DNA of 64,000 nucleotides from Paenibacillus harenae DSM 16969 (GTDB lineage: Bacteria; Bacillota; Bacilli; Paenibacillales; Paenibacillaceae): positions 1,987,211 to 2,051,210 of the forward strand of contig NZ_KE383842.1 in NCBI RefSeq assembly GCF_000422465.1, in the 5' to 3' direction. This document shows positions 27,666 to 36,245 of this stretch, one piece after another. The notes below the pieces were generated by a model. That model did no database searches. It worked only from the letters and a program-made list of their open reading frames with translations, and was not told the DNA's origin. The translations under genes and the position numbers were made by a program. Numbering within the stretch: position 1 is the stretch's first letter; each line of letters starts with the position of its first letter.

Positions 27666-28422
27666 ATGACCGATATCCTAAATGGGCGGAAATCCGGCTT
27701 GTTTCGTTCAACAGCAGCTTAACAAATTGCTGCAGCTGCGTTTCGTCGACATGTGAAACTAAGGTAGAAATACTCATAGCTGCGGCACAATGGCCGGTAT
27801 GGTCGAAAATGGGTGCTGCGGCGCAGCGAACGCCGGGTTCGTTTTCTTCACGGTCAAATGCCACCCCGTTCTGTCTCACCCCGTTCAGTTCCTCCAAGAA
27901 GGCATCCTTTCGGTCAATGGTCTGCGGGGTATGGATATGGAATTCGTAATTGTCGAGAATCCGGGTCAGTTCGCCCGGAGTACGATAAGCAGCCAGCACT
28001 TTCCCGACTGCGCTGCTGTGAAGCGGAACCCGGCGTCCGATTCGCGAGTAGCGAATGGCCGCTTTCGCCCCTTCCACCTTATCGATGTATACGCCTTCAT
28101 TGCCGTCCATAATAACTAAGTGAACAGATTGACCGGTCAAGTCAGACAGCTCCTGAAGATGGGGCCTGGCTGCGCCGCGAATATCCAAACCTTGCAGCAG
28201 CAGCTGGCCCTTCTCCACAAGCGTCATCCCCAGCCTATATTTTCCGGTATGTCCCTCTTGATCGATATAGCCGTGCATTTGCAGCGTTTTGAGCAAAGAG
28301 TGAACCGTGCTTTTGTGTAGATTCATCAGTTGGCTGATATCGGTAATTTTCAATTCCTTATTTTGGTCGTCAAACAAATTAAGAATGCGCAGAGCACGGT
28401 CTAATGATTGAATGATCGGCAT
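27664..28422 (-). CDS. IclR-family transcriptional regulator of the sugar-acid regulon
   Basis: 252 residues from the ATG at 28422, matching usual IclR length; a longer frame to 28518 would run through its own operator candidate. The N-terminal winged helix-turn-helix is clear (SLDRALRILNLFDD, KITDISQLMNLHKSTVHSLLKTLQMHGYI). The C-terminal effector domain (about 80-250) has the family motifs SSAVGKVLAAY, GVAFDREENEPGVRCAAAPIFDHTG and AAMSISTL. It likely binds a sugar acid or keto-deoxy acid and controls the flanking operons. Its own promoter, the Weimberg operon and the upstream transporter operon all carry TGTTTTA-N5-TAAAAC-like palindromes. It sits between the two operons in the same orientation but with its own promoter and terminator. 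Confidence 0.85.
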   Translation of the reverse strand: MPIIQSLDRALRILNLFDDQNKELKITDISQLMNLHKSTVHSLLKTLQMHGYIDQEGHTGKYRLGMTLVEKGQLLLQGLDIRGAARPHLQELSDLTGQSVHLVIMDGNEGVYIDKVEGAKAAIRYSRIGRRVPLHSSAVGKVLAAYRTPGELTRILDNYEFHIHTPQTIDRKDAFLEELNGVRQNGVAFDREENEPGVRCAAAPIFDHTGHCAAAMSISTLVSHVDETQLQQFVKLLLNETSRISAHLGYRS

Positions 28423-28440
28423 GGGCGTATATTCATCCTC

Positions 28441-28459
28441 TGTTTTATATGATAGAACG
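28441..28459. promoter_or_regulatory. IclR-type operator candidate, autoregulatory
   Basis: TGTTTTATATGATAGAACG has the left half-site TGTTTTA intact and a degenerate right half (TAGAACG for TAAAACA). It lies about 19 bases upstream of the chosen IclR start, consistent with autoregulation. Confidence 0.5.
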
Positions 28460-28532
28460 ATATGAGCGATATGAGTCATTTTACCAAAGGGTTTCTTATT
28501 CGTCCAGCCAATATTCATCCTGCTCCGCCAAG

Positions 28533-29408
28533 TTACGTTATTTTAAAATTCCGGTATCCAAGGCGTTCCAAATATTGCTTGCTCGTACGGATCGCTTCAG
28601 GCGCAGGCATAAGAGGATTGCCTCTCCGGGTCGGACTCCATTGGTTGCCGTCCAATTCAACTAAAGCATAATACGGATATCCTTTATCTTCCAGGTATTG
28701 CAAGATGCTCCTTAAGTCGACAGTGCCCATCCCGAGCGGCGTATAACCAAGAAAACCGGTAGCATCGATTTGACGCCCTTCGGCATCCGTCTCTATCGGG
28801 CCTCCAATATAATCTTTCAGATGCAGCATCCGGATCAGCTCATAGTACTCTTGAATAATCCGGGCGGGATCCGTGCCTCCCTTGGCGATCTGACCGACAT
28901 CCGGGGCAAAGGCGACATAACGGGAATCGACTCCTTCCAGCACTCGCCGGATTTCTTCTTCCGTTTCAACGGCGGTTCCGGTGTGCGGATGAAAACAGCA
29001 TAACAGCCCCTTATCCGCGATGCGCTTCGCAAGCTCATTTAAGGTTAAGATAATGTCCGAAGCATGGTCTGAAAAAGCATAGGAAGAGCGATTCAGCATC
29101 GTTCCGCCGATCACGACGACCGGCCCTTGGAATTTCAAATAGAGATCAACCCATTCCATCACCTTGTCGATCGCATCCCGACGCTTTGGTGAATCCGTCA
29201 ATTCGAGATGACAGTATAAGGAAGTCAATTGCAGCTGGTGCCGCTCAAACACGGCCAATAAGCTTCTATTCCGAGATTCCCAATCCTCCAGCACCCACCC
29301 GAATGTCTCCGTTCCCCAATAGCCGCAGGCCGCGATCTCGGATACCGCTTCCTCGATCCCCTCATTGGGCCACGTAATCGCGGTATGTCCAAATCGCAAA
29401 TGATTCAT
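28533..29408 (-). CDS. TIM-barrel sugar isomerase/epimerase-like protein (IolE/AP-endonuclease 2 family)
   Basis: 291-residue TIM-barrel protein of the xylose-isomerase-like superfamily. Candidate metal ligands follow the usual pattern: His in CCFHPHTGTAV, Asp in FAPDVGQI, His in MLHLKDY and Glu in ALVELDGN near the C-terminus. The sequence layout, with LRFGHTAITWP at the start, is closest to IolE-type inosose dehydratases and 2-keto-sugar isomerases. The ATG at 29408 overlaps the stop of the SDR gene as ATGA. It is the last gene of the transporter/sugar-acid operon, so it likely isomerises, epimerises or dehydrates an imported sugar or its oxidised form. The exact substrate is unknown. Confidence 0.7.
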   Translation of the reverse strand: MNHLRFGHTAITWPNEGIEEAVSEIAACGYWGTETFGWVLEDWESRNRSLLAVFERHQLQLTSLYCHLELTDSPKRRDAIDKVMEWVDLYLKFQGPVVVIGGTMLNRSSYAFSDHASDIILTLNELAKRIADKGLLCCFHPHTGTAVETEEEIRRVLEGVDSRYVAFAPDVGQIAKGGTDPARIIQEYYELIRMLHLKDYIGGPIETDAEGRQIDATGFLGYTPLGMGTVDLRSILQYLEDKGYPYYALVELDGNQWSPTRRGNPLMPAPEAIRTSKQYLERLGYRNFKIT

Positions 29409-30355
29409 CCCATCACCCCCCGATCTATGACTTCATGATTTGCCTGCTGCTGGCGCCAAGAATATTGCGGCTTGTAATTCAGCTTGCCCAGCAGTTTTTT
29501 CTGAGTAATTAATCCTTCCGTCCCTGCCAAGCCGGCAGCTTTGTCTATCAAGTCTGGCCAATGCTTTGCGACAACCTCCTTTGTATCCTCGACGTGCCGG
29601 CTGTCGGTCAGCAGATAAAATACTTCGAACGGATCCAGCTCATTCGACTCGATTGCGAGCGTAAAGGCTTGCGCGGCATCTCTTGGATCCAAGTACTGAT
29701 GCGTGGTAACCACCGGTCCGCCTGCGTGCTCCCGGGCGGGAACCGAAATCCCGTATTTGTAATGATCGCTTTGATCCGGCCAATCAAGTCCTTGCAGGCG
29801 AAACGCTACGGTCCGAATGCCATATGCTCTCGTATAGGCTTGCAAAATTTCTTCTCCCAATACTTTGGACAACGCATAGGCATCTTCCGGACGGTTCGGA
29901 TGCTCTTCATCGATCGGCAAGTAATCCACTTGAAACGGAGTGCCGCTTAACCGCTGTCCCAAGCCAAGCGTATAATAGGAAGATGCCATGGCTACGGTCT
30001 TAACTCCGAATCTGCGGGAGGCTTCCATCAAATAATACGTACCCATCGTATTGACCTTCATGCACTCGTCTTCAGGCAGGTTTTGGATTCTCGGTTTGCC
30101 GGGATGCAGCGTCGTATCATAGGGGAGCGCGGCAAGATGAATGATCGATTCCGCTTCCGACAATTGAACGGCACGCATGCAATCCGCAAGCGTCGTAAGA
30201 TCACCCTTAACAAACAGTATGTTTCTCGGAAAACGGGAGGCATCCGGGGCGACGCGGTCAAATGCCGTTACCTGATAATCTTGTTCGATCAAATAATCGA
30301 TCATATAACGCGCCAAGCGGCCCGCTCCCCCGGTGACCAATACTTTTTTGTTCAT
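29405..30355 (-). CDS. Uronate-dehydrogenase-like NAD-dependent SDR
   Basis: 316 residues from the ATG at 30355 (GAGGG seven bases upstream). Extended short-chain dehydrogenase/reductase with the NAD-binding TGGAGRLAR motif at the N-terminus, IIHLAALP at strand 4 and the catalytic pair Tyr160-xxx-Lys164 in AYALSKVLGEE. The serine in ASSYYTLG precedes it. The motif DAYALSK..GE and the FRLQGLDWP segment resemble uronate dehydrogenases (Udh), which oxidise C1 of a sugar to the aldonolactone, rather than nucleotide-sugar epimerases. In this operon it could supply the aldonic acid consumed by the Weimberg genes. It starts two bases after the stop of the upstream TIM-barrel gene. Alternative: a 4-epimerase-type enzyme. 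Confidence 0.68.
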   Translation of the reverse strand: MNKKVLVTGGAGRLARYMIDYLIEQDYQVTAFDRVAPDASRFPRNILFVKGDLTTLADCMRAVQLSEAESIIHLAALPYDTTLHPGKPRIQNLPEDECMKVNTMGTYYLMEASRRFGVKTVAMASSYYTLGLGQRLSGTPFQVDYLPIDEEHPNRPEDAYALSKVLGEEILQAYTRAYGIRTVAFRLQGLDWPDQSDHYKYGISVPAREHAGGPVVTTHQYLDPRDAAQAFTLAIESNELDPFEVFYLLTDSRHVEDTKEVVAKHWPDLIDKAAGLAGTEGLITQKKLLGKLNYKPQYSWRQQQANHEVIDRGVMG

Positions 30356-30357
30356 CT

Positions 30358-31272
30358 TCAAGCCCTCCCCAGTTTATTCTGCAGGCTTTGTAAATAATGA
30401 ATGCTTTCCCGAAAATATTCCTCGCTCTGTGAAGCGGTATCCCGCGCCGCATCGAAGAGCATCCACCCCGGCTCGACAATCAAATGCAGCCCGTCAGCCC
30501 GCGGACTTTTTTGCGCGAGCAAGCTTAACGCTTTAGGGATGTCGACATGCCCTTCACCGAGCACGCACCCGAATGCGGTTAGCGGAATATAACCCTTTGC
30601 CTCGCTTTTGACGACCTTCATATCTTTAATGTGCGTCGTAAAGGCATAAGCTGCCAACGCTTCAATGTCCTCGTTCGGATCGCTAAAAACGGTATAGCCG
30701 TTGCCGGTATCAAGCGCGGCTCCAACATATGGCGAACCAACGGAATCCAGAAGATGCGCCAGCTCGCGCCCGGTAAAGTCGCAATGATTTTCTACGGCAA
30801 GCCATACGCCTGCATCTTCAGCAATTTCGGCAGCTGCCTGCAGGGCAGGAACGAGCGCTTCTAGATGCTCGCGAATGGATAAGGATGGATTAAACCGGCT
30901 CGTTTCCACATCCAAGCGGCCATAAGCCGTTCGCACGACAGGCATTTTAAGCTGCCTTGCATGCTCTACGGCTTGGCGAAACCGGTTCGCTCCTCCCTCA
31001 TCGGCGAAGGGGCCCGCCAGACTGAACGCTCCCGGCGCGCTTAACTCCAGCTCGATGGCCTTCGATTGCGCTAAGTATCCAAACTCTGCCAGCTTTACGC
31101 GATCCTTCGGAAGCGTTCTTACCTGAAGAACGGTACAGCCAAGCTCACCGGCTCTCTGCAGCTGCCACTCTGCAACATCATCCTCTTCCACGTCAGCGGG
31201 AACAGGATAAAAGCCGCCCGTAAATCCAATTCTCATGGAATTGATTAGAGTATGCGTTTCAGCCTGCGGCAT
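30358..31272 (-). CDS. TIM-barrel sugar isomerase/epimerase-like protein
   Basis: 304 residues from the ATG at 31272, which has AAAGGAGG seven bases upstream; a longer frame to 31308 overlaps the binding-protein gene and lacks a ribosome site. Xylose-isomerase-like TIM barrel with likely metal ligands in WLAVENHCD (Glu), AALDTGNGY (Asp), TTHIKDMKV (His) and LIVEPGWM (Glu). It lies 13 bases after the binding-protein gene and next to the SDR gene. Its partner TIM-barrel protein is encoded at the end of the same operon; the two are only distantly similar. The likely role is isomerisation or epimerisation of an imported sugar or sugar acid; the substrate is not determinable here. Confidence 0.72.
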   Translation of the reverse strand: MPQAETHTLINSMRIGFTGGFYPVPADVEEDDVAEWQLQRAGELGCTVLQVRTLPKDRVKLAEFGYLAQSKAIELELSAPGAFSLAGPFADEGGANRFRQAVEHARQLKMPVVRTAYGRLDVETSRFNPSLSIREHLEALVPALQAAAEIAEDAGVWLAVENHCDFTGRELAHLLDSVGSPYVGAALDTGNGYTVFSDPNEDIEALAAYAFTTHIKDMKVVKSEAKGYIPLTAFGCVLGEGHVDIPKALSLLAQKSPRADGLHLIVEPGWMLFDAARDTASQSEEYFRESIHYLQSLQNKLGRA

Positions 31273-31285
31273 GATAGACCCTCCT

Positions 31286-32956
31286 TTATGACTTCCATTT
31301 CTCGTCATATTCTTTTTGCATAATGGTGATGAATTCTTCGACTCCGATACTCTTCAGCTCTTTCTGAAATTGATCCCAATCCTTCTCGATATCACGGTTT
31401 CCGACGATAAAATCAGCCGTTGACTCGCTGACAATCTTGTTGATCTCGGTTTTCAATTCATTCCACCTTTTAGCCGTTTCATTATCGAAGAAAAACTTCG
31501 GAGTCGTGATACGCGCGGCGACCTTGTCATACTCTGCCGCCGCACGGTACAGTTCCGATTCCAAATCGAATTGCCCTTCCGGAAGCGCTTCTCTCGCGTC
31601 GGACCCAAACGGAGGCCATGCGCCGCCAATGCCGTGCCAATGAACCTGCTGCGGTTCCTGCCACAAGTCTTTCCCCAAGATCTTATACTGAGCCTCGCCG
31701 CCGTTTGCGGCAGCAGTGCCGGCTGCCGGTTTATCCCAATGTTTGCCTTGCACGCCGTAACGATTTCTCAGGAAAAACTCATGCGAATACATCACATCGA
31801 CCAGCTTCATGACGATATCTGCATTTTTTCCGTTTGCAGGCAGCATGAACACCGGATTGCTGATTTTACCGTACTGATTGAAATAAGCATTTTGAAAACC
31901 GTCAGGACCCTTAAGCGGAAGAACAATTTCATAATTCATTTTGGTAGCATCGTTCGCCGCAAATACGTGCTGGCCTCCGCCCGGTACCGCGCCAACCGTG
32001 TTTCCGTCGTTCAGCTCAACCAACTGCCTCATCTGGTTCTCGTCATTCGTGAAGGAAGAAGGATCAATCAAGCCTTCGGCATAGAGCTTGTTCAGGAACC
32101 GCAGCCCTTCCCGCCATTCGGGAGTCGTATACGCTGCCGAAATTTTATCGTCCTTGACATAAAGGTTATTCGAATCCTGGTAAGTGAACGCATTCATAAT
32201 AAAATCGTCAACCGTCGCAAACCAGCTTTGCGTTGAGCCTACCATCGGAATTTCGTCTTTCTTGCCATTGCCGTTGAGATCCGTTTCTTTGACCGCTTTC
32301 AAATATTGATAGAGTTCGTCCGTCGTCGCAGGGACAGACATGTTCAAGGCTTCAAGAAACTTTTTATTCACCCAAAAACGCATCGCCCTGTCGCAGTTAT
32401 AGCATTCCCCGACGGCATTGAGCGCATATATATTTCCGTCAGGCGCAGTGGTGGCCGTTTCCATTTCCGGGATTTCCTCAAACAGCTTTTTGATATTAGC
32501 GCCGTTCCTGTCGATCAAATCCCGCAGGTCGCGGAACACGCCTTGCGAGCCGTACGTTGCCAGCATCGCATTGTCGATGCCGGGAAAGCCCATAATGAGA
32601 TCTCCCAAATCCCCGCCGGAAGACAGCTCGAGATTCAGCTTCTCAATGGAATCGGCGGAAGGGTACAAGTTCCACTTGATATGGACATTCGTTTGATCCT
32701 CCAGCCATGTCGTCAGCTCGTTCTCGCCGTATTCATACGAGGTTACCGTCGGATCCCGCGGAATCGTAATCGTGATGGTCGTTTTTTCTTTTGTAATCGG
32801 AAGCACGCCAGGCTCGGAAATTCCGGATTCGCTGCCGGTATCGGCAGGATCGGCTTTTTGGTTACTACCTTCGTCCCCAGAGTTTTGACTGCATGCGCTT
32901 AACAGCATGGAAGCGGCTAACACCAGCATAAGCAGGCTGACACCCAACTTTTTCAT
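31286..32956 (-). CDS. Extracellular solute-binding lipoprotein (LplA/YtcQ type)
   Basis: 556 residues from the ATG at 32956, nine bases after GAGGAGG. Signal peptide with lipobox LLSAC (Cys22), then an acidic Ser/Gly linker. The size (about 550) and pattern (TWLEDQTNVHIKWNLYP, YALNAVGECYNCDRAMRFWVNKKFLEAL, GLIDPSSFTNDENQMRQL) match the large LplA/YtcQ binding proteins of Paenibacillus and Bacillus that serve carbohydrate importers lacking their own ATPase. It works with the two permeases encoded upstream. The sugar or sugar-acid cargo is inferred from the pathway genes in the same operon. A Cys pair (ECYNCDR) is present in the mature protein. Confidence 0.83.
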   Translation of the reverse strand: MKKLGVSLLMLVLAASMLLSACSQNSGDEGSNQKADPADTGSESGISEPGVLPITKEKTTITITIPRDPTVTSYEYGENELTTWLEDQTNVHIKWNLYPSADSIEKLNLELSSGGDLGDLIMGFPGIDNAMLATYGSQGVFRDLRDLIDRNGANIKKLFEEIPEMETATTAPDGNIYALNAVGECYNCDRAMRFWVNKKFLEALNMSVPATTDELYQYLKAVKETDLNGNGKKDEIPMVGSTQSWFATVDDFIMNAFTYQDSNNLYVKDDKISAAYTTPEWREGLRFLNKLYAEGLIDPSSFTNDENQMRQLVELNDGNTVGAVPGGGQHVFAANDATKMNYEIVLPLKGPDGFQNAYFNQYGKISNPVFMLPANGKNADIVMKLVDVMYSHEFFLRNRYGVQGKHWDKPAAGTAAANGGEAQYKILGKDLWQEPQQVHWHGIGGAWPPFGSDAREALPEGQFDLESELYRAAAEYDKVAARITTPKFFFDNETAKRWNELKTEINKIVSESTADFIVGNRDIEKDWDQFQKELKSIGVEEFITIMQKEYDEKWKS

Positions 32957-33042
32957 TTCTGTTTTCCTCCTCATTTTTTATAATCAATCGGTTGTCATGG
33001 CGGACCGCTCCAACCGCTCGATGCCCCTTGCCTGTTTCCTTC

Positions 33043-33936
33043 TCAGCCTTTTATCGAACCGATCATGACGCCTTTAACGAAATATTTTTGCACAAACGGA
33101 TAAACCAGCCATATCGGCAGACTTGCGACGATAATAATCGAATATTTAAGCAGATCCGCCAGCCCTTGTTTCCTGGTCATATCTTCCGTATCCGTGATGG
33201 AAGCCGGGTCGATCTGATTTTGAATAAGAATATCTCTTAGAACAATCTGCAGCGGATAAAGCTCATCGCTCTTCAAGTAGATAAAAGCATTAAAATAAGC
33301 ATTCCAATGAAATACCCCATAGAACAGCACCATGACCGCCGTAATGGCTTTCGAAAGGGGCAGGACGACGCTCCACATAAAACGCAAATGCGAGCACCCG
33401 TCAATGGAAGCGGCTTCAAAAAGCTCCTGGCTTATCGTCGATTGATAGAAGGTTCGCGCGATGATCACATTCCAAACGGAAAGCGCTCCAGGCAGGAGCA
33501 TCGCCCATCTCGTATCGATCATCCCAAGATCTTTTATCAGTAAATAGTTGGGGATTAGTCCGCCGTTAAACAGCATCGTAAAAGCAAACAAGTACATAAT
33601 GATATTCCGGCCTACCATCGTTCTTCTGGAAAGCGGGTATGCGGCCAAGATCGTCAAGATCACATTGAGGATGGTTCCCGCTATCGTATAAAATATCGTG
33701 TTCCCATAACCGGTTAACACTCTTGGATCCTTAAAGACGGCCTGATAGCCTTCCAGCGAAAAATGAACCGGCCACAAAAACACGTCTCCCGAGATCACGG
33801 ACAGCCTGTCGCTAAAAGAGGCGCTGAAAATATAGATTAGCGGGTACAGGACGATTAGCAGCGCGATCAGCAGCAACAAATCATTAAAGAAATAAAACGT
33901 TTTATCGGATCTTGTAAGCACAATCTTGCTTTTCAT
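33043..33936 (-). CDS. Carbohydrate ABC permease, LplC/YtcP type
   Basis: 297-residue permease with six spans. The coupling loop EAASIDGCSHLRFMWSVVLPLSKA is at about residues 185-208 and the C-terminus FVQKYFVKGVMIGSIKG is diagnostic of the LplC/YtcP group. It lies 16 bases after the LplB-type permease gene and 86 bases before the binding-protein gene. There is no dedicated ATPase gene in the operon, so it presumably shares a housekeeping MsmX-type ATPase. Intact. Confidence 0.87.
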   Translation of the reverse strand: MKSKIVLTRSDKTFYFFNDLLLLIALLIVLYPLIYIFSASFSDRLSVISGDVFLWPVHFSLEGYQAVFKDPRVLTGYGNTIFYTIAGTILNVILTILAAYPLSRRTMVGRNIIMYLFAFTMLFNGGLIPNYLLIKDLGMIDTRWAMLLPGALSVWNVIIARTFYQSTISQELFEAASIDGCSHLRFMWSVVLPLSKAITAVMVLFYGVFHWNAYFNAFIYLKSDELYPLQIVLRDILIQNQIDPASITDTEDMTRKQGLADLLKYSIIIVASLPIWLVYPFVQKYFVKGVMIGSIKG

Positions 33937-33952
33937 CTAACAGCTCCCCTCT

Positions 33953-34891
33953 TTACCACAGGCTGGTCTCTCCCGCTTTTTTGGCAAATTGATTAACAAG
34001 CATGATTAATATAAAATTCACCATCGAATTGAAAAACCCAATAGCCGTCGCATACGAGTAATCCGGGGCGCTGGAAGCCAGACTCACCGTATAAACATAA
34101 GTGGATATCACTTCGGAAGAGCTAAGATTCAATGGATTTTGCATTAAAAATATTTTTTCGAAGCCAATTCCCATAATCGAACCGGCATTCAATATGAGTA
34201 GAGTTACGATGGTGGGCATAATGCCGGGCAGATCGACATGCCGTATTCGCTGCAGACGCGTAGCCCCGTCAATCGTCGCCGCTTCATGGATTTCCGGGCT
34301 GATCGCAGACAAAGCCGCTAAATAAATAATGGTCCCCCAGCCGGTTGTCTGCCATATGCCCGACCATACATACACCGACTTAAACCATTCCGGCTCGCCC
34401 ATGAAGTTAATCGGATCGGCTCCGAACAACCCCATTCCCATATTAATAATTCCGATTCTAGGGTTTAGAAACTGCAGGATCATCCCGACCATGACAACAG
34501 TGGATATAAAGAAAGGCATATACGTAACAAACTGGACAACTTGCTTAAATCGGGTTTTTAACGTTGCGTTTAAGGCTAAAGCCAAAATGATGGGGAGCGG
34601 AAAACCCGCGATTAAATCATAAAAGCTGATTATGAGGGTGTTGGTAATGACTCTCTTGAATTGATAAGAGTTAAAGAACTTCTCGAAATGCTCGAATCCG
34701 ACCCACGGGCTGCTCCAGATTCCATCCATGATTCTAAAATCTTTGAAAGCCAGCTGAAGGCCGTACATCGGAAAGTACTGAAAGATAATTACCCAAGCAA
34801 GAGGAAACAAAATAATCAAATACAACTGATAGTCCTGCCGCATCTGTTTTAGCTTTCTGCCGTCGCCTAAGGGACTTGTGTTTGGTTTCAA
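33953..34891 (-). CDS. Carbohydrate ABC permease, LplB type
   Basis: 312-residue permease. The start is read as TTG at 34891 because AAAGGAGG lies nine bases upstream; a frame open to an ATG at 34951 would place that ribosome site inside the gene. The N-terminus is basic (KLKQMRQDYQLYL) before the first span, as usual for LplB. The EAA loop EAATIDGATRLQRIRHVDLPGIMPT is at about residues 210-235. First gene of the six-gene operon running to 28533. Upstream lie a cre-like site (34961-34974) and an IclR-type operator candidate (35034-35052), so expression probably needs both pathway induction and absence of preferred sugars. Confidence 0.85.
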   Translation of the reverse strand: MKPNTSPLGDGRKLKQMRQDYQLYLIILFPLAWVIIFQYFPMYGLQLAFKDFRIMDGIWSSPWVGFEHFEKFFNSYQFKRVITNTLIISFYDLIAGFPLPIILALALNATLKTRFKQVVQFVTYMPFFISTVVMVGMILQFLNPRIGIINMGMGLFGADPINFMGEPEWFKSVYVWSGIWQTTGWGTIIYLAALSAISPEIHEAATIDGATRLQRIRHVDLPGIMPTIVTLLILNAGSIMGIGFEKIFLMQNPLNLSSSEVISTYVYTVSLASSAPDYSYATAIGFFNSMVNFILIMLVNQFAKKAGETSLW

Positions 34892-34960
34892 GCAGGGCAA
34901 CCTCCTTTTATAGAATTGCAACTTCTGAAGATACAATGAAGGAGAAACCATCGAAATATA

Positions 34961-34974
34961 AGTAAACGCTTACA
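34961..34974. promoter_or_regulatory. cre-like site (CcpA) upstream of the LplB-type operon
   Basis: On the minus strand TGTAAGCGTTTACT matches the cre consensus TGWNANCGNTNWCA at 13 of 14 positions. It lies about 70 bases upstream of the TTG start, in the transcribed leader or promoter region. Confidence 0.65.
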
Positions 34975-35033
34975 ATTCGTCGATTCAATCTCCTTTCATT
35001 CTGGAATGAGGCCTATGGCCTATTGGTTGTTTT

Positions 35034-35052
35034 TGTTTTACATTATAAAACA
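35034..35052. promoter_or_regulatory. IclR-type operator candidate upstream of the transporter operon
   Basis: TGTTTTACATTATAAAACA is an exact TGTTTTA-N5-TAAAACA palindrome and the best copy of the motif found also at 27571-27589 and 28441-28459. A further half-site, TATAAAACAC, lies at about 35113-35122. Confidence 0.7.
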
Positions 35053-35183
35053 CTGTTTAATATTAATGAATTAGTGAGAATATATCATTGGAATATTTCC
35101 AAGTCAAGGATGATTTTACGAATATAAAACACTCCGACAGGATGTGATAATTCCCGACAATAATCTTCATTTGCAATAAAAAA

Positions 35184-35205
35184 AACCGCTCGAATATAAG
35201 CGGTT
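35184..35205 (-). terminator. Terminator of the oxidoreductase operon
   Basis: AACCGCT pairs with AGCGGTT and is followed leftward by eight T on the minus strand, about 55 bases past the stop at 35260. Confidence 0.85.
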
Positions 35206-35259
35206 CAGATTTCCAACTGGAGACTTAACGATGAACTTCTAATTCGGGCAGGTCTGATG

Positions 35260-36228
35260 TTACATCGTGATGATGACATTTCCCTTCTTGCGGCCTTGTT
35301 CGACATAGCGGTGCGCCTCGATCATCTGCTCGAGCGGAAAGCAGCGATCAATTACTGGTTTCAGACGGCCCGTCTCGGTCAACTCTTTGAGAAAAGCTAG
35401 ATTTTCTTTACTCGGGACTGCTGTCCCGCCGATAATATTCTTGTCTGTCGTCACCGACAACCACAGCGCTTTGAGCTCTGACCCTACCATTCCCGTATGA
35501 AGATAATACCCCTTGTCCTTCAGCGAGCTTTTGCATTGTGAAAGCGAAGTCTTGCCTACCGCGTCAAATATAATATCGTAGGTCTCTCCGTTTTTCGTAA
35601 AATCCTCTTGCGTATAGTCTATTGCCTTATCGGCTCCCAAGGATTTGATCATTTCAACATTCGGTCCGCTGCATACCCCCGTAACTTCTGCCCCAAAGTA
35701 CTTGGCAAGCTGTACCGCAAAAGTGCCTACACTTCCCGAAGCGCCAATGATGAGAACTTTTTGTCCGGGCTGGATGTTGCCTCTTTTGAGGAAAAATAGA
35801 GCGGTATTGGCCCCGATAGAAAGAGTTGCTGCTTCCTCATTGGTCATATCCTTCGGCTTCGTCACCACCGCCCCGTCTTCGGGCAGGCATTTATACTCGG
35901 CGTGGGCGCCAAAGTTCGCCTGGAAGGTCGATGCAAAAACCTGATCACCCGCCTTGAACCGCGTTACATTTGTGCCGACTGCTTCCACTTCACCGGCCAG
36001 CTCCATTCCGAATATCGGATTCCTTGGTTTTCTGAAACCTAAAGCGATTCGACCGGGGAGCCAGAACATGGGGGGAACTGTAAAACCTCGCATTCTGCAG
36101 TCCCCAACGTTTACCGTTGTCGCCTGTACTTTTACCAATATCTCATGGTCTTGGGGGGCAGGTTTCCCGACCTCTTTGAGCCGAAGAACCTCCGGTGGTC
36201 CGTATTTGGTTGCTACAATCGCTTTCAT
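35260..36228 (-). CDS. NAD(P)-dependent medium-chain oxidoreductase (quinone reductase-like)
   Basis: 322-residue medium-chain dehydrogenase/reductase. The N-terminal GroES-like domain has [16 protein letters not shown] and [13 protein letters not shown]. The Rossmann domain carries the nucleotide motif [26 protein letters not shown] near residue 160. The structural-zinc cysteines of alcohol dehydrogenases are absent, placing it with zinc-free quinone oxidoreductase/enoyl reductase-like members. The C-terminus [18 protein letters not shown] is typical. It is 17 bases downstream of a DUF4386 membrane protein gene and ends the operon. The substrate is unknown; reactive enones or quinones are the family norm. 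Confidence 0.82.
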   Translation of the reverse strand: MKAIVATKYGPPEVLRLKEVGKPAPQDHEILVKVQATTVNVGDCRMRGFTVPPMFWLPGRIALGFRKPRNPIFGMELAGEVEAVGTNVTRFKAGDQVFASTFQANFGAHAEYKCLPEDGAVVTKPKDMTNEEAATLSIGANTALFFLKRGNIQPGQKVLIIGASGSVGTFAVQLAKYFGAEVTGVCSGPNVEMIKSLGADKAIDYTQEDFTKNGETYDIIFDAVGKTSLSQCKSSLKDKGYYLHTGMVGSELKALWLSVTTDKNIIGGTAVPSKENLAFLKELTETGRLKPVIDRCFPLEQMIEAHRYVEQGRKKGNVIITM

Positions 36229-36245
36229 TTATGAACCCCGCCTTC

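Larger units (their letters stand above)
34892..35259. other. Promoter region of the transporter operon and terminator of the next operon
   Basis: No gene seen. From left to right it holds the ribosome site and leader of the LplB-type gene, the cre-like site, the IclR-type operator, an AT-rich stretch likely to contain the leftward promoter, and the terminator hairpin (35184-35205) of the oxidoreductase operon arriving from the right. Confidence 0.7.
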
